Shown: positions 1 to 7,031, counted from the first letter of the stretch. The stretch is 8,674 nt of DNA from an uncultured Rhodospirillaceae bacterium (GCA_913048145.1 CAJWVP010000108.1:1-8674), one strand, 5' to 3'. The notes: generated by a model from the letters alone, not told the origin. Made by a program: numbers and translations.

Positions 1-2
1 CG

Positions 3-76
3 TGATTTAGCGTAACGAAACGTAACTGAATGCAATTTGATGTCACGTAACTTAATGCAATTTGATGCCATGTGAT
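3..76. repeat. Degenerate short tandem repeats at left edge
   Basis: Two 22-base copies at 21-42 and 46-67 differ at one base (position 28 G versus 53 T) and are 25 bases apart. Each begins CGTAACT and ends AATTTGATG. An earlier partial unit has TGAT at 3-6 and CGTAAC at 11-16, in the same 14-base relative arrangement as TGAT at 38-41 and CGTAAC at 46-51. A further decayed one starts with TGATG at 63-67. CGTAAC also recurs after 10 bases (11-16 and 21-26). The array may continue beyond the left end of the window. Function is unknown; binding sites for a regulator or replication protein, or a simple low-complexity expansion, are all possible. Confidence 0.75.
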
Positions 77-970
77 ACATTTTGCGCATCTCAGGGGGGC
101 TCTTCCTAGTCCAGTCACTGCGAGCGGCGTCGATGCAGAAAACAACGGTCGTCCAAATCGTGGATTGCGCTTACTCGCCTACCTGCGCAACCTCAAAGAA
201 ACGGCGAGGGGGACGTGAAGTCATGGTCCGCTTCGGAGGTCTGAAGACCGCGACACCGGTCACCGCCCCGGTCGACCACATCCCGTATCTTGCTCTGTCT
301 ACCGTCTGTATTTGTTTTACGGTCGTCATTCGCACTCATCAGCGCCTACACACCCCATGCCCTTGCGCCGCCTTCGGGGACAGCGCCTGTTTTTCTCCCG
401 GCCAAGTCGCGCTTCGGGTCGCAACGTTGGCACGGTGTCTTCACATAGAGAAACAGCGGTCGGAAGTTTAGATTTCATCGTCCTCGGGAAAGGACGGCCT
501 ATACAGCATAAGCCCAGGCTCGGTGTACGGGCTATCTCATGGTGGCGGCGATCAAATTCAATAGCAGGCAACGGGCAAACAAAGCGGCGTCCGTGAACTG
601 ATTGATCCTTCTATTTATCTTTTTTCGTTTGACCTGCCAGGTAGCCGCCTTGAATTGGTCGGCGCCCCGGCAATGATTATATATTCACTGAACCACGCGA
701 CGCGGAACTTGCCTTGTCGCGCCAATCGACCCATTGCCAATGCCGAGATTCTGAAATCCAAATCTTATCCTAAACGCCCCCCTCTGGTTAAACTTCATTG
801 TTCTCAAATCTTCAAATCACTGACCCAAAGACTTCTCTAAACCATCATTAAGTGGACGTCAGGACTCACTCGAACGAATCACCGCCCGTCAAAGATTTTT
901 ACTTTACTTTATTTTGACCACATTGGGCATTTATCATGAATTTACGCAATGCACCCAAGTAAAAGCCGAA

Positions 971-1012
971 TTAGTTAACAGAATAACTAAACAACTTTTA
1001 TAACCCTGTTAT
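971..1012. repeat. Pair of AT-rich inverted repeats with TAAC/GTTA half-sites
   Basis: TTAGTTA at 971-977 and TAACTAA at 984-990 form a perfect 7-base inverted repeat with a 6-base spacer. Ten bases further, ATAAC at 1000-1004 and GTTAT at 1008-1012 form a second perfect inverted repeat around CCT. Four GTTA/TAAC half-sites therefore lie within about 40 bases of the most AT-rich part of the region. The arms lack GC and are not followed by a T-run suited to a terminator, so a protein-binding or replication role is more likely than termination. This is inference from symmetry only. Confidence 0.5.
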
Positions 1013-1170
1013 TTAAAACGACTCTATTTCGCTAATTCCTAAGGGACGAATATTACGTTTCCACGATGCCGCTTTCAAGCCGACCGAAAGGGGAACGTGC
1101 AAAATAATCTTCTTGACAATTTTTTACACTTCGAATCTCACAGGCGTTGATCGTGTATTCCGGCAGGCAC

Positions 1171-1204
1171 GAAAAACGCCGCGTCCCCAGAGGGAGGCGG
1201 CGTT
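1171..1204 (-). terminator. Rho-independent terminator of rpsT
   Basis: AACGCCGC at 1175-1182 pairs perfectly with GCGGCGTT at 1197-1204. After one G-G mismatch, TCCC at 1184-1187 pairs with GGGA at 1192-1195 around a 4-base loop. Read leftward, the stem is followed directly by TTTTTC (complement of 1171-1176). The structure lies about 25 bases past the rpsT stop codon. There is no T-run on the rightward side, so it acts on the leftward transcript. Confidence 0.9.
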
Positions 1205-1228
1205 GGAAAATTCTCTCATGCGGCGCGC

Positions 1229-1495
1229 TTATGCAGCCATCGTCTTGATCCGTTTGGACAGGCGCGACAGTGTCCGGGACACCGTATTCTTCTCCATGAT
1301 GCCCTTGCTAACGCCGGCCATCAGTTGCGGCTGCATCTCGCGGAACGCGGATTGCGCGGCCGACTGATCGCCACTGGCGATGGCCTCTTCCACTTTACGG
1401 AGCTCCGTGCGGATGGCGCTGCGGCGCGCGCGATTGACGGCCGAGCGACGGTCCGTCTGACGAATTCTTTTCTTGGCTTGCAGAGAGTGAGCCAT
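1229..1495 (-). CDS. rpsT: 30S ribosomal protein S20
   Basis: Primary rRNA-binding protein of the small ribosomal subunit, which binds 16S rRNA early in 30S assembly. The product is 88 residues, the usual length, and starts MAHSLQAKKRIRQTDRRSAVN, a standard S20 N-terminus. The rest is Lys/Arg/Ala-rich and helical in character, with the typical segment around residues 57-88 (LMAGVSKGIMEKNTVSRTLS, then RLSKRIKTMAA). The ATG at 1495 has an AGGGA ribosome binding site at 1505-1509, 9 bases upstream. The gene has its own promoter (1543-1571) and ends in a hairpin terminator, so it is probably a monocistronic unit, although read-through from the upstream gene is possible. Nothing in the protein is odd. 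Confidence 0.98.
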   Translation of the reverse strand: MAHSLQAKKRIRQTDRRSAVNRARRSAIRTELRKVEEAIASGDQSAAQSAFREMQPQLMAGVSKGIMEKNTVSRTLSRLSKRIKTMAA

Positions 1496-1542
1496 GGGCG
1501 CGCATCCCTTTTCTCAATCGTTTACGAAAATTCGCAGGGCGC

Positions 1543-1571
1543 TGTATATAAGTGTGGGCGGGTTAGGTCAA
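1543..1571 (-). promoter_or_regulatory. Sigma-70-type promoter of rpsT
   Basis: On the leftward strand a -35 box TTGACC (complement of 1566-1571) is separated by exactly 17 bases from a -10 box TATACA (complement of 1543-1548). Transcription would start near 1536, giving a leader of about 40 bases before the rpsT ATG. The promoter lies between the stop codon of the small exported protein and rpsT, as expected for independent, strong expression of a ribosomal protein. Confidence 0.75.
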
Positions 1572-1597
1572 GCCCCGTGTGGACCGCATTTCCGTCC

Positions 1598-1978
1598 CTA
1601 TTGGCCTTTCGCCGGACGCAGCACGAAGTGGGCGCCGGCGCCCGTCGCACCAACCGGCGCCGGGCTCACATCGAGACGCAGGATTTCCGCGTCCCGGCGA
1701 TATTCGCCATTGGCCTGGCGGGCCCATCCCAACTGTGGCAGCGTCGCCGAATAGAAGTCCCAAATAGCGTCCACCTGAACGCTCCCGGCCACAAACGCTT
1801 CGATGATCCTGCCCGAAGCGCCATCAAAGGTCACCGCAGCATCCACCACCTCCACAAGTCCTGGCATCAAGGGCATTTCTTCCATGACACTCAAGAATCG
1901 GGCCGCTTGCTGCGCTGTTGCCGAGGCCGGCGCAACGATGACAATAGACAGGAGCAATGAAAAGAGAAGGCGATGCAT
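1598..1978 (-). CDS. Small exported protein of unknown function
   Basis: A 126-residue product that I do not recognise by name. Residues 1-20 form a clear signal peptide: MHR, then a hydrophobic stretch LLFSLLLSIVIVA, ending in Ala-x-Ala motifs (ASA at 18-20, ATA at 20-22). The mature protein of about 104 residues should therefore lie in the periplasm, with no lipobox cysteine and no further membrane span. Recognisable features are MPLMPGL at 35-41, the segment FDGASGRIIEAFVAG at 51-65, and WDFYSATLPQLGW at 73-85 followed by a charged strand (RRDAEILRLDV). I have the impression that similar FY..TLPQLGW proteins occur between mutM and rpsT in related bacteria, but could not check. The start lies 15 bases after the mutM stop codon with only a weak ribosome binding site, so it is probably co-transcribed with mutM. 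Expression and export look likely; function is open. Confidence 0.8.
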   Translation of the reverse strand: MHRLLFSLLLSIVIVAPASATAQQAARFLSVMEEMPLMPGLVEVVDAAVTFDGASGRIIEAFVAGSVQVDAIWDFYSATLPQLGWARQANGEYRRDAEILRLDVSPAPVGATGAGAHFVLRPAKGQ

Positions 1979-1993
1979 GGACCGCTTATAACA

Positions 1994-2824
1994 CTATCGC
2001 TGACAGTTCGAACAATAGAATGTGGACCGCCCCGATTGCACGATCTGCCGGATCGGATATCCGGACCCGCAACGGCGGCAATCCGCGCCGGCGCGGCCGT
2101 AGGTGAGAAAATTGTGTTGGAAGTACCCCAACTCCCCGTCCGGCTGGCGATGGTCCCGGAGAGACGATCCGCCAACCTCGATGGCACGAGCCAGAACATC
2201 GATGATAGCCGCGTGCAGCTTCACCATCCGGCCGCCCTGTACGTTCCGGGCCTTACGGTTGGGTGAAATCCCCGCCTGATGGAGAGCCTCGCATACATAG
2301 ATATTGCCCAGCCCGGCGACGGTCCGTTGGTCCAAAAGGGCCGCCTTTATAGGCGCCGCTCGGCCCTTCAGCCGTTCGGCCAGCACTGCCGTCGTGAAAC
2401 CCGGTCCCAAGGGCTCAGGGCCCATGGACGCCAGCATGGGATAGGCGTCCAAATCCGCGCCGGCGGTCAGGTCCATGAAACCAAACCGGCGGGGGTCGTT
2501 GTAGCGTATGGTGACGCCGCCATCGGTTTCGACGATGACATGGTCGTGGGGTTCCTCGGGCGGCAGATCGCCCTCGAAAATCCGGAAACGGCCCGACATG
2601 CCCAGGTGCGCGATCCAGATCATGTCGTCATCAAGACGGATGGTCAGAAATTTGGCGCGTCGGGCCACCGCTGTGACTTGCCGGTTGGTCAGGCGCTGAC
2701 CAAAGCCGTCCGGCAATGGCCATCTAAGATCGGTACGTCGGGTGATGACCCGCGACAATCGATGGCCTTGCAGGACCGGCGCAAGGCCGCGCCTGACGGT
2801 TTCCACTTCGGGTAATTCGGGCAT
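1994..2824 (-). CDS. mutM: Formamidopyrimidine-DNA glycosylase (Fpg/MutM)
   Basis: Bifunctional base-excision repair enzyme: it removes 8-oxoguanine and formamidopyrimidines from DNA and cleaves the abasic strand by beta/delta elimination. The 276 residues match the family length. The N-terminus MPELPEVETVRRGL carries the catalytic proline (residue 2, N-terminal after Met removal) and Glu3. Lys58 in RRAKFL is the conserved lysine, HLGMSGRF (73-80) holds the lesion-opening Met, and YNDPRRFG (108-115) and GLGNIYV (171-177) are family signatures. YFQHNFLTYGR (234-244) leads into a zinc finger with Cys249, Cys252, Cys271 and Cys274, and the finger arginine is in GRSTFYC. All key residues are present, so it should be active. 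It is divergent from ubiE and followed after 15 bases by the small exported-protein gene. Confidence 0.98.
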   Translation of the reverse strand: MPELPEVETVRRGLAPVLQGHRLSRVITRRTDLRWPLPDGFGQRLTNRQVTAVARRAKFLTIRLDDDMIWIAHLGMSGRFRIFEGDLPPEEPHDHVIVETDGGVTIRYNDPRRFGFMDLTAGADLDAYPMLASMGPEPLGPGFTTAVLAERLKGRAAPIKAALLDQRTVAGLGNIYVCEALHQAGISPNRKARNVQGGRMVKLHAAIIDVLARAIEVGGSSLRDHRQPDGELGYFQHNFLTYGRAGADCRRCGSGYPIRQIVQSGRSTFYCSNCQR

Positions 2825-2927
2825 GAGCCGGGACCGTTCGGTTGATGACTAGGAGTCAGGTATGACCGCTCCGGCCCGGCCTGTCCACAGGCTGGTGTCC
2901 CTGGAAGGCTTGCGCTAATGTCCGCCC
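2825..2927. promoter_or_regulatory. Divergent mutM-ubiE control region with two palindromes
   Basis: This 103-base gap must hold the start signals of both mutM (leftward) and ubiE (rightward). I see no clear -35/-10 pair for either. It contains two small perfect palindromes: TGACT-AGG-AGTCA at 2846-2858 and GCCTGT-CC-ACAGGC at 2879-2892. Either could be an operator or a short hairpin in a leader. A GGAAGG sequence at 2903-2908 is too far (19 bases) from the ubiE ATG to be an ordinary ribosome binding site for it. Confidence 0.5.
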
Positions 2928-3698
2928 ATGTCGAAACCTTCGCCCCCACGCGGATCGGCGCCAGGCGGCACGACCCATTTCGGATTTCGCGACGTGCTCG
3001 AGGCGGACAAGGCCTCCATGGTGCGCGAGGTCTTCGACAGCGTCGCGCCCAAGTACGATCTGATGAACGACCTCATGAGCCTGGGCATTCACCGGCTGTG
3101 GAAAGACGCGGTGATAGATTGGCTGCGCCCGCGTCCGGGCATGCGCATGGTCGACGTTGGCGGCGGCACCGGCGACATGGCCTTCAAGTTCCTGGCATGC
3201 GGTGGATCGCACGTGCGGGTCATCGACATCAACCGTGAGATGCTAGCCTATGGCCGCGACCGCGCCATCGACCGAGGCATCCTGGACGGCATCGAATGGA
3301 TTCATGGGGACGCGGAGAACCTGCCCCTGGACAATATGTCCGTGGATGTCTACATGACGGCGTTTTGCATTCGCAACGTCACCCATATTGACAAGGCGCT
3401 CGACGAGGCCAAGCGCGTATTGAAGCCGGGTGGAAGGTTCCTGTGCTTGGAGTTCTCGGAGTTTACCGCGCCAGCATTGCGCTATCTGTACGACACTTAT
3501 TCTTTTTGGGTGCTGCCGGCGCTTGGCGAACAGATCGCCGGGGATCGGGATGCCTATCAGTATTTGGCGGAAAGCATCCGCAAGTTCCCGAACCAAACGC
3601 GTTTCGCCGAGCTGATCACGGCGGCGGGCTTGGCGCGGGTGGACTTCCGGAACCTGACCGGTGGGATCGCCGCGATCCATTCGGCGTGGCGCATCTAA
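2928..3698 (+). CDS. ubiE: Ubiquinone C-methyltransferase UbiE
   Basis: SAM-dependent C-methyltransferase of ubiquinone biosynthesis (and of menaquinone synthesis where that pathway exists), acting on the 2-polyprenyl-benzoquinol ring. It has 256 residues, against about 250 in E. coli. THFGF at 16-20 and the family signature VFDSVAPKYDLMNDLMSLGIHRLWK (split here as 35-51 and 52-59) are followed by the SAM-binding motif VDVGGGTGD (75-83), acidic Asp100, GDAENLP (127-133) and FCIRNVTHID (146-155). YQYLAESI (211-218) and the C-terminal GGIAAIHSAWRI are also typical. An in-frame TAA at 2916-2918 makes ATG 2928 the first possible ATG; its ribosome binding site is weak. ubiB starts 12 bases after its stop codon, so the two are very likely one operon. 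Confidence 0.98.
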   Translation: MSKPSPPRGSAPGGTTHFGFRDVLEADKASMVREVFDSVAPKYDLMNDLMSLGIHRLWKDAVIDWLRPRPGMRMVDVGGGTGDMAFKFLACGGSHVRVIDINREMLAYGRDRAIDRGILDGIEWIHGDAENLPLDNMSVDVYMTAFCIRNVTHIDKALDEAKRVLKPGGRFLCLEFSEFTAPALRYLYDTYSFWVLPALGEQIAGDRDAYQYLAESIRKFPNQTRFAELITAAGLARVDFRNLTGGIAAIHSAWRI

Positions 3699-3710
3699 AG
3701 GCCGGCATTC

Positions 3711-5252
3711 ATGTTTCGCACCGTTCGCAATATTCGCCGCCTCTGGACCACGGCCCGCTTGCTGGCCCGTCACGATGCCTTGTTCCCGCTGGAATATCTG
3801 GATGTGGCGCCGGCAGTAGTTCGCGCCGCGCGATGGATATCGCGGCGTGACGCAGAAGGCCGGCCTGGACAGCGGTTGGCGCAGGCCTTGAACGAAGCGG
3901 GTCCGAGTTTCATCAAACTGGGACAAATTCTGGCGACGCGCTCCGATCTCTTGGGCGAGGAATTGGCCGCCGATCTCTCCGATCTGCAGGACCGCTTACC
4001 GCCGTTTTCCGGGGCCGAGGCCCGAATAGCCATTGAAACCGAATTCGACAAACCCGTCGCTGATATGTTTGCCAAGTTCGACGACACGCCAGTGGCTGCA
4101 GCTTCCATCGCTCAGGTCCACTTTGCCGTCACCAACGACGGCTGGGAGGTGGCGGTAAAGGTCCTCCGCCCGGATATCGAGGCGGCCTTTGCCCGCGATC
4201 TGGATCTCCTGCAATGGGGCGCCGACTTGATCGAGCGCACACGGCCCGACCTGCGTCGACTGAAACCACGCGAGGTTGTGGCAACCTTGGCGACGACAGT
4301 GGAAATGGAGATGGATCTCCGCTTTGAGGCGGCCGCCGCTGTGGAAATAGCGGAAAACTTCGAAGGCGACACGGACTTCAAGGTCCCCAACGTAGATTGG
4401 GGCCGCACTGGTCAGCGGGTAATGACCACAGAGCGTATTGCCGGCGTCTCCCTGGACGATCGCGACGGCATCGAAGCCGCCGGCTACGACCCATTGGACG
4501 TTACCGCGAAGGCGGCCCGAGCCACCTTCAAGCAAGTATTCCGGGATGGTTTTTTCCATGCCGACGTACATCCTGGCAACCTGTTCGTCACTCCCGATGG
4601 TGTCATCGCGGCCGTCGACTTTGGGATCATGGGCCGGCTTGATATCCGTACGCGGCGGGTCCTGGGGGAAATGCTGCTAGCGTTCCTGATGCGCGACTAT
4701 CGGCGCGCCGCGGAGGTTCACTTCGAGGCCGGCTGGATCCCCGCCGACCAGTCCGTCGACGCCTTCACCCAGGCCTGCAGATCTATCGCAGAGCCGATCC
4801 TCGACAAGCCTCAAAACGAGATTTCCATCGCCCGTCTCCTGGGCCAGTTATTCCAGATTACGGAAGCCTTTCAGATGGAAGCTCAACCGGAACTGTTGTT
4901 GCTGCAGAAGACCATGTTGGTGGCCGAGGGTACGGCACGAAAACTGAGCCCTGACGCCAACATGTGGATGCTGGCCCGGCCACTTATTAAAGAGTGGATG
5001 GAACAGACCCTGGGCCCCGAAGCTCGCGTCCGAGACGCTTTCGAAGGCATTACCGGTACTGTCAACAAGCTGCCAAGCATCATGGAGAGGCTGGAAGCAT
5101 CCGCCAACATCATCTCCGACGGACGAATGCGTCTGCATCCAGAAACCATCAAGCAATTGCGGCGCGGCTCCTGGAGCGACGGCGTCGCCAGATCCCTTTG
5201 GTTCGCGACCATCTTTCTCCTATTTTTAGTGATCATCGTCCACTTGAACTGA
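3711..5252 (+). CDS. ubiB: Ubiquinone biosynthesis protein kinase-like UbiB
   Basis: Atypical protein-kinase-like ATPase of the UbiB/ADCK family, needed for aerobic ubiquinone synthesis; it is thought to act at the membrane on lipid precursors or on the Ubi complex rather than as a classical protein kinase. The 513 residues match the family. Visible motifs are the family-specific KLGQ at 69-72 (in PSFIKLGQILATRSD), the alanine-rich nucleotide loop AAASIAQV at 129-136 that replaces the kinase glycine loop, Lys150 in VAVKVLRP, the catalytic-loop equivalent HADVHPGN at 283-290, and the metal-binding DFG at 303-305. The last 18 or so residues (SLWFATIFLLFLVIIVHLN) form the usual C-terminal membrane helix. 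All signature residues are present. It is co-transcribed with ubiE. No obvious terminator follows it, so some read-through into coaBC is possible. Confidence 0.98.
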   Translation: MFRTVRNIRRLWTTARLLARHDALFPLEYLDVAPAVVRAARWISRRDAEGRPGQRLAQALNEAGPSFIKLGQILATRSDLLGEELAADLSDLQDRLPPFSGAEARIAIETEFDKPVADMFAKFDDTPVAAASIAQVHFAVTNDGWEVAVKVLRPDIEAAFARDLDLLQWGADLIERTRPDLRRLKPREVVATLATTVEMEMDLRFEAAAAVEIAENFEGDTDFKVPNVDWGRTGQRVMTTERIAGVSLDDRDGIEAAGYDPLDVTAKAARATFKQVFRDGFFHADVHPGNLFVTPDGVIAAVDFGIMGRLDIRTRRVLGEMLLAFLMRDYRRAAEVHFEAGWIPADQSVDAFTQACRSIAEPILDKPQNEISIARLLGQLFQITEAFQMEAQPELLLLQKTMLVAEGTARKLSPDANMWMLARPLIKEWMEQTLGPEARVRDAFEGITGTVNKLPSIMERLEASANIISDGRMRLHPETIKQLRRGSWSDGVARSLWFATIFLLFLVIIVHLN

Positions 5253-5298
5253 GCTCGAATCGGCATCTTCGCCATACCGGCGCGCGATCCGATGACGC

Positions 5299-5327
5299 TT
5301 GTGCTTTTAGGTAGACAACCCTACTTT
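5299..5327 (+). promoter_or_regulatory. Possible promoter of the coaBC-dut-rrf2-moeB unit
   Basis: TTGTGC at 5299-5304 and TACTTT at 5322-5327 are spaced by 17 bases and lie in the only AT-richer part of the ubiB-coaBC gap. Transcription from about 5334 would leave a leader of some 32 bases before ATG 5366, but only about 11 bases before the alternative GTG at 5345. The two boxes match consensus only moderately, so this is tentative. Confidence 0.4.
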
Positions 5328-5365
5328 AATCACACTCAAAACCCGTGAAATTGTCGATTTCTTTT

Positions 5366-6577
5366 ATGCTGGCTGGAAAACGAATCCTACTGATCGTCGC
5401 GGGCGGCATCGCCGCCTATAAGACGCCGGACCTTGTTCGCCGCCTGCGCGAGCGCGGTGCACTTGTGCGTTGCGTTCTGACCGACGGCGGCGCACAGTTC
5501 GTAACATCCCTGACACTGGGCGCGGTCAGCGAGGACAAGGTATACGATAGCTTGTTTTCCCTGACAGATGAGCATGAGATGGGGCACATCAACCTTAGTC
5601 GGCAGGCGGACGCCCTTCTGGTGGCGCCGGCGACCGCGAACATGCTAGCCAAGATAGCCCAGGGCCTAGCCGACGATCTGGCGACCACATTGCTTCTGGC
5701 GACCGACAAACCGGTCTTGGTGGCGCCGGCCATGAACGTCCGCATGTGGGAGCACCCCGCCACTCAGGCGAATATTGACACCCTGGCCGACCGCGGCGTC
5801 ACGGTAATAGGCCCCAATGAAGGCGATATGGCCTGCGGCGAATACGGCATGGGCCGCATGTCAGAACCACTCGAGATTGTCACCGCTATTGAGACCCTTT
5901 TCGCAGAAAACGGACGTCTCGCCGGCAGCCGTGCCCTGGTCACTAGCGGCCCCACGTATGAGCCTATTGATCCGGTACGCTATATTGCCAACCGGTCGTC
6001 AGGCAAACAGGGCCATGCCATCGCAGAAGCACTGATGCGTCTCGGCACGGAAACTACGCTGGTCACGGGACCCACCCAGCAGCCGGACCCGCCAGGGGTT
6101 CGGGTTGTTCATGTGGAATCTGCCCGCCAGATGCTGGTGGCGTGCGAGGCGGCCCTGCCTGCTGACATCGCCGTTTGCGCCGCTGCTGTGGCCGATTGGC
6201 GCGTCGAAATCGAAGCTGATCAAAAATTAAAAAAAGAGAATGGCGCCCAGCCTCCTCCCCTGATGATGACGGAGAACCCCGACATCCTCCAGACCCTGAG
6301 CAACGCCAAGAACACGCGCCCAGGCCTGGTTGTCGGGTTCGCCGCTGAGACGGAGAATGTGATCGCCAACGCCCAGGCTAAGCTGGCCCGGAAGGGTTGC
6401 GACTGGATCGTCGCCAACGATGTGTCGCCAGACACGGAAACCTTCGCAGGCGACGCCAACACAGTCCATCTGGTCACCACCGATAGCGTCGAGGATTGGC
6501 CGCGACTTTCCAAAGCGGAAGTCGGCGAACGATTGGCTGACCGCATCGCGGATGCCCTGGAGGCAGCGCATGGCTGA
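5366..6577 (+). CDS. coaBC: Bifunctional CoaBC (phosphopantothenoylcysteine synthetase/decarboxylase)
   Basis: Two consecutive steps of coenzyme A synthesis: CoaB couples 4'-phosphopantothenate to cysteine using CTP, and CoaC, an FMN enzyme, decarboxylates the product to 4'-phosphopantetheine. From ATG 5366 it has 403 residues, like E. coli Dfp. The CoaC half (about 1-180) shows GGIAAYK (13-19), catalytic His74 in MGHINLS, Asn124 in PAMNVRMW, and Cys157 in ACGEYGMGRM. The CoaB half (about 185-400) shows SGPTYEPIDPVRYIANRSSG (194-213) with Asn209, AAVADWR (273-279), Lys289-Lys290 in KLKKENG, VGFAAET (323-329) and ANDVS (350-354). A GTG at 5345 would add seven residues (MKLSISF); I prefer 5366 because family members start close to the GKRILL segment. 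Neither start has a clear ribosome binding site. dut overlaps its end by 8 bases. Confidence 0.96.
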   Translation: MLAGKRILLIVAGGIAAYKTPDLVRRLRERGALVRCVLTDGGAQFVTSLTLGAVSEDKVYDSLFSLTDEHEMGHINLSRQADALLVAPATANMLAKIAQGLADDLATTLLLATDKPVLVAPAMNVRMWEHPATQANIDTLADRGVTVIGPNEGDMACGEYGMGRMSEPLEIVTAIETLFAENGRLAGSRALVTSGPTYEPIDPVRYIANRSSGKQGHAIAEALMRLGTETTLVTGPTQQPDPPGVRVVHVESARQMLVACEAALPADIAVCAAAVADWRVEIEADQKLKKENGAQPPPLMMTENPDILQTLSNAKNTRPGLVVGFAAETENVIANAQAKLARKGCDWIVANDVSPDTETFAGDANTVHLVTTDSVEDWPRLSKAEVGERLADRIADALEAAHG

Positions 6578-7031
6578 TGTGACCGTGCCCTTGAAGCGCC
6601 TGCCGCATGGCGCCGACTTTCCACTGCCCGAATATGCTACGGCGCTCAGTGCCGGGGTCGACCTAATCGCCGCCGTAGCTGCGACGGTTGCCCTTGAGCC
6701 CGGCGCGCGGACCATCATCCCGACAGGCATCGCCATCCAGCTCCCGGCGGGCTTCGAGGCGCAGGTGCGCCCGCGCTCTGGCTTGGCCGCGAAGCACGGC
6801 GTCACGGTTCTAAACAGCCCCGGCACCATCGACGCCGATTATCGGGGCGAGGTGGGCGTTGTCCTGATCAATCACGGCGCCGAGACCTTTCCCGTGGAGC
6901 GTGGCATGCGGATTGCGCAAATGATCGTCGCGCCTGTCGCCGTTGCCGTTTGGCAAGAGGTCGGCGACCTGGACGATACGCAGCGCGGCGGCAGCGGTTT
7001 CGGTTCTACCGGCACGGAGAGCGCCGCCTGA
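6570..7031 (+). CDS. dut: Deoxyuridine 5'-triphosphate nucleotidohydrolase (dUTPase)
   Basis: Hydrolyses dUTP to dUMP and pyrophosphate, keeping uracil out of DNA and supplying dUMP for thymidylate synthesis; trimeric in this family. The 153 residues contain all five motifs in order: SAGVDL (27-32), PRSGLA (68-73), GTIDADYRGEV (85-95, with the catalytic aspartate and the uracil-binding hairpin), RGMRIAQMI (111-119), and the C-terminal Gly-rich arm RGGSGFGSTG (139-148). ATG 6570 has a strong ribosome binding site GGAGG at 6559-6563, 6 bases upstream, inside the end of coaBC. The coaBC-dut pairing also occurs in E. coli. The stop codon TGA overlaps the next start as TGATG, indicating translational coupling to the Rrf2 gene. 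Confidence 0.98.
   Translation: MADVTVPLKRLPHGADFPLPEYATALSAGVDLIAAVAATVALEPGARTIIPTGIAIQLPAGFEAQVRPRSGLAAKHGVTVLNSPGTIDADYRGEVGVVLINHGAETFPVERGMRIAQMIVAPVAVAVWQEVGDLDDTQRGGSGFGSTGTESAA

Larger units (their letters stand above)
1..1170. other. Long non-coding region, partly AT-rich, beside rpsT
   Basis: No convincing gene is seen here. The open frames present start at TTG or lack a ribosome binding site, overlap one another on both strands, and give Cys/Arg-rich or low-complexity products with no recognisable motif. Base composition shifts along the stretch: 1-80 is AT-rich and repetitive, about 100-600 is of mixed composition, and about 760-1130 is AT-rich, with the lowest GC around 895-1060. 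In many alphaproteobacteria dnaA follows rpsT in the same orientation (established knowledge), so this may be the upstream region of a dnaA gene lying off the left edge (inference). No consensus DnaA box TTATCCACA is present; the best matches carry one or two mismatches. What else it holds is not evident. Confidence 0.6.

Noticed and set aside
3..76. CRISPR array
   Set aside because: The repeat-plus-gap period is only 25 bases, with 3-base gaps instead of unique spacers, and there are no cas genes.
82..471. Open frame of 129 codons on the + strand
   Set aside because: It starts at TTG, has no ribosome binding site, shows no domain or signal motif, and its Cys/Arg/Thr-rich product resembles translated non-coding DNA.
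312..596. Overlapping frames on both strands (312-596 +, 326-571 -)
   Set aside because: They overlap each other and the 82-471 frame, with Arg-rich products, no start signal and no family features.
655..840. 61-codon + strand frame in the AT-rich region
   Set aside because: No ribosome binding site or recognisable motif; composition follows the surrounding non-coding DNA.
1113..1141. + strand promoter starting with TTGACA at 1113
   Set aside because: A perfect -35 box, but no acceptable -10 box at 16-18 bases, and no + strand gene follows; it points into the rpsT terminator.
1..1170. A definite oriC call
   Set aside because: No consensus DnaA box was found on either strand, only matches with one or two mismatches, and dnaA itself is not in the window.
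2918..3238. ATG at 2918 with GGAAGG 9 bases upstream as a separate start
   Set aside because: It lies in a different frame from ubiE and yields an Arg/Gly/His-rich shadow product over the UbiE coding region.
3243..3926. Long antisense frame under ubiE and ubiB
   Set aside because: A shadow of the high-GC codon pattern of two certain genes; no motifs or start signals.
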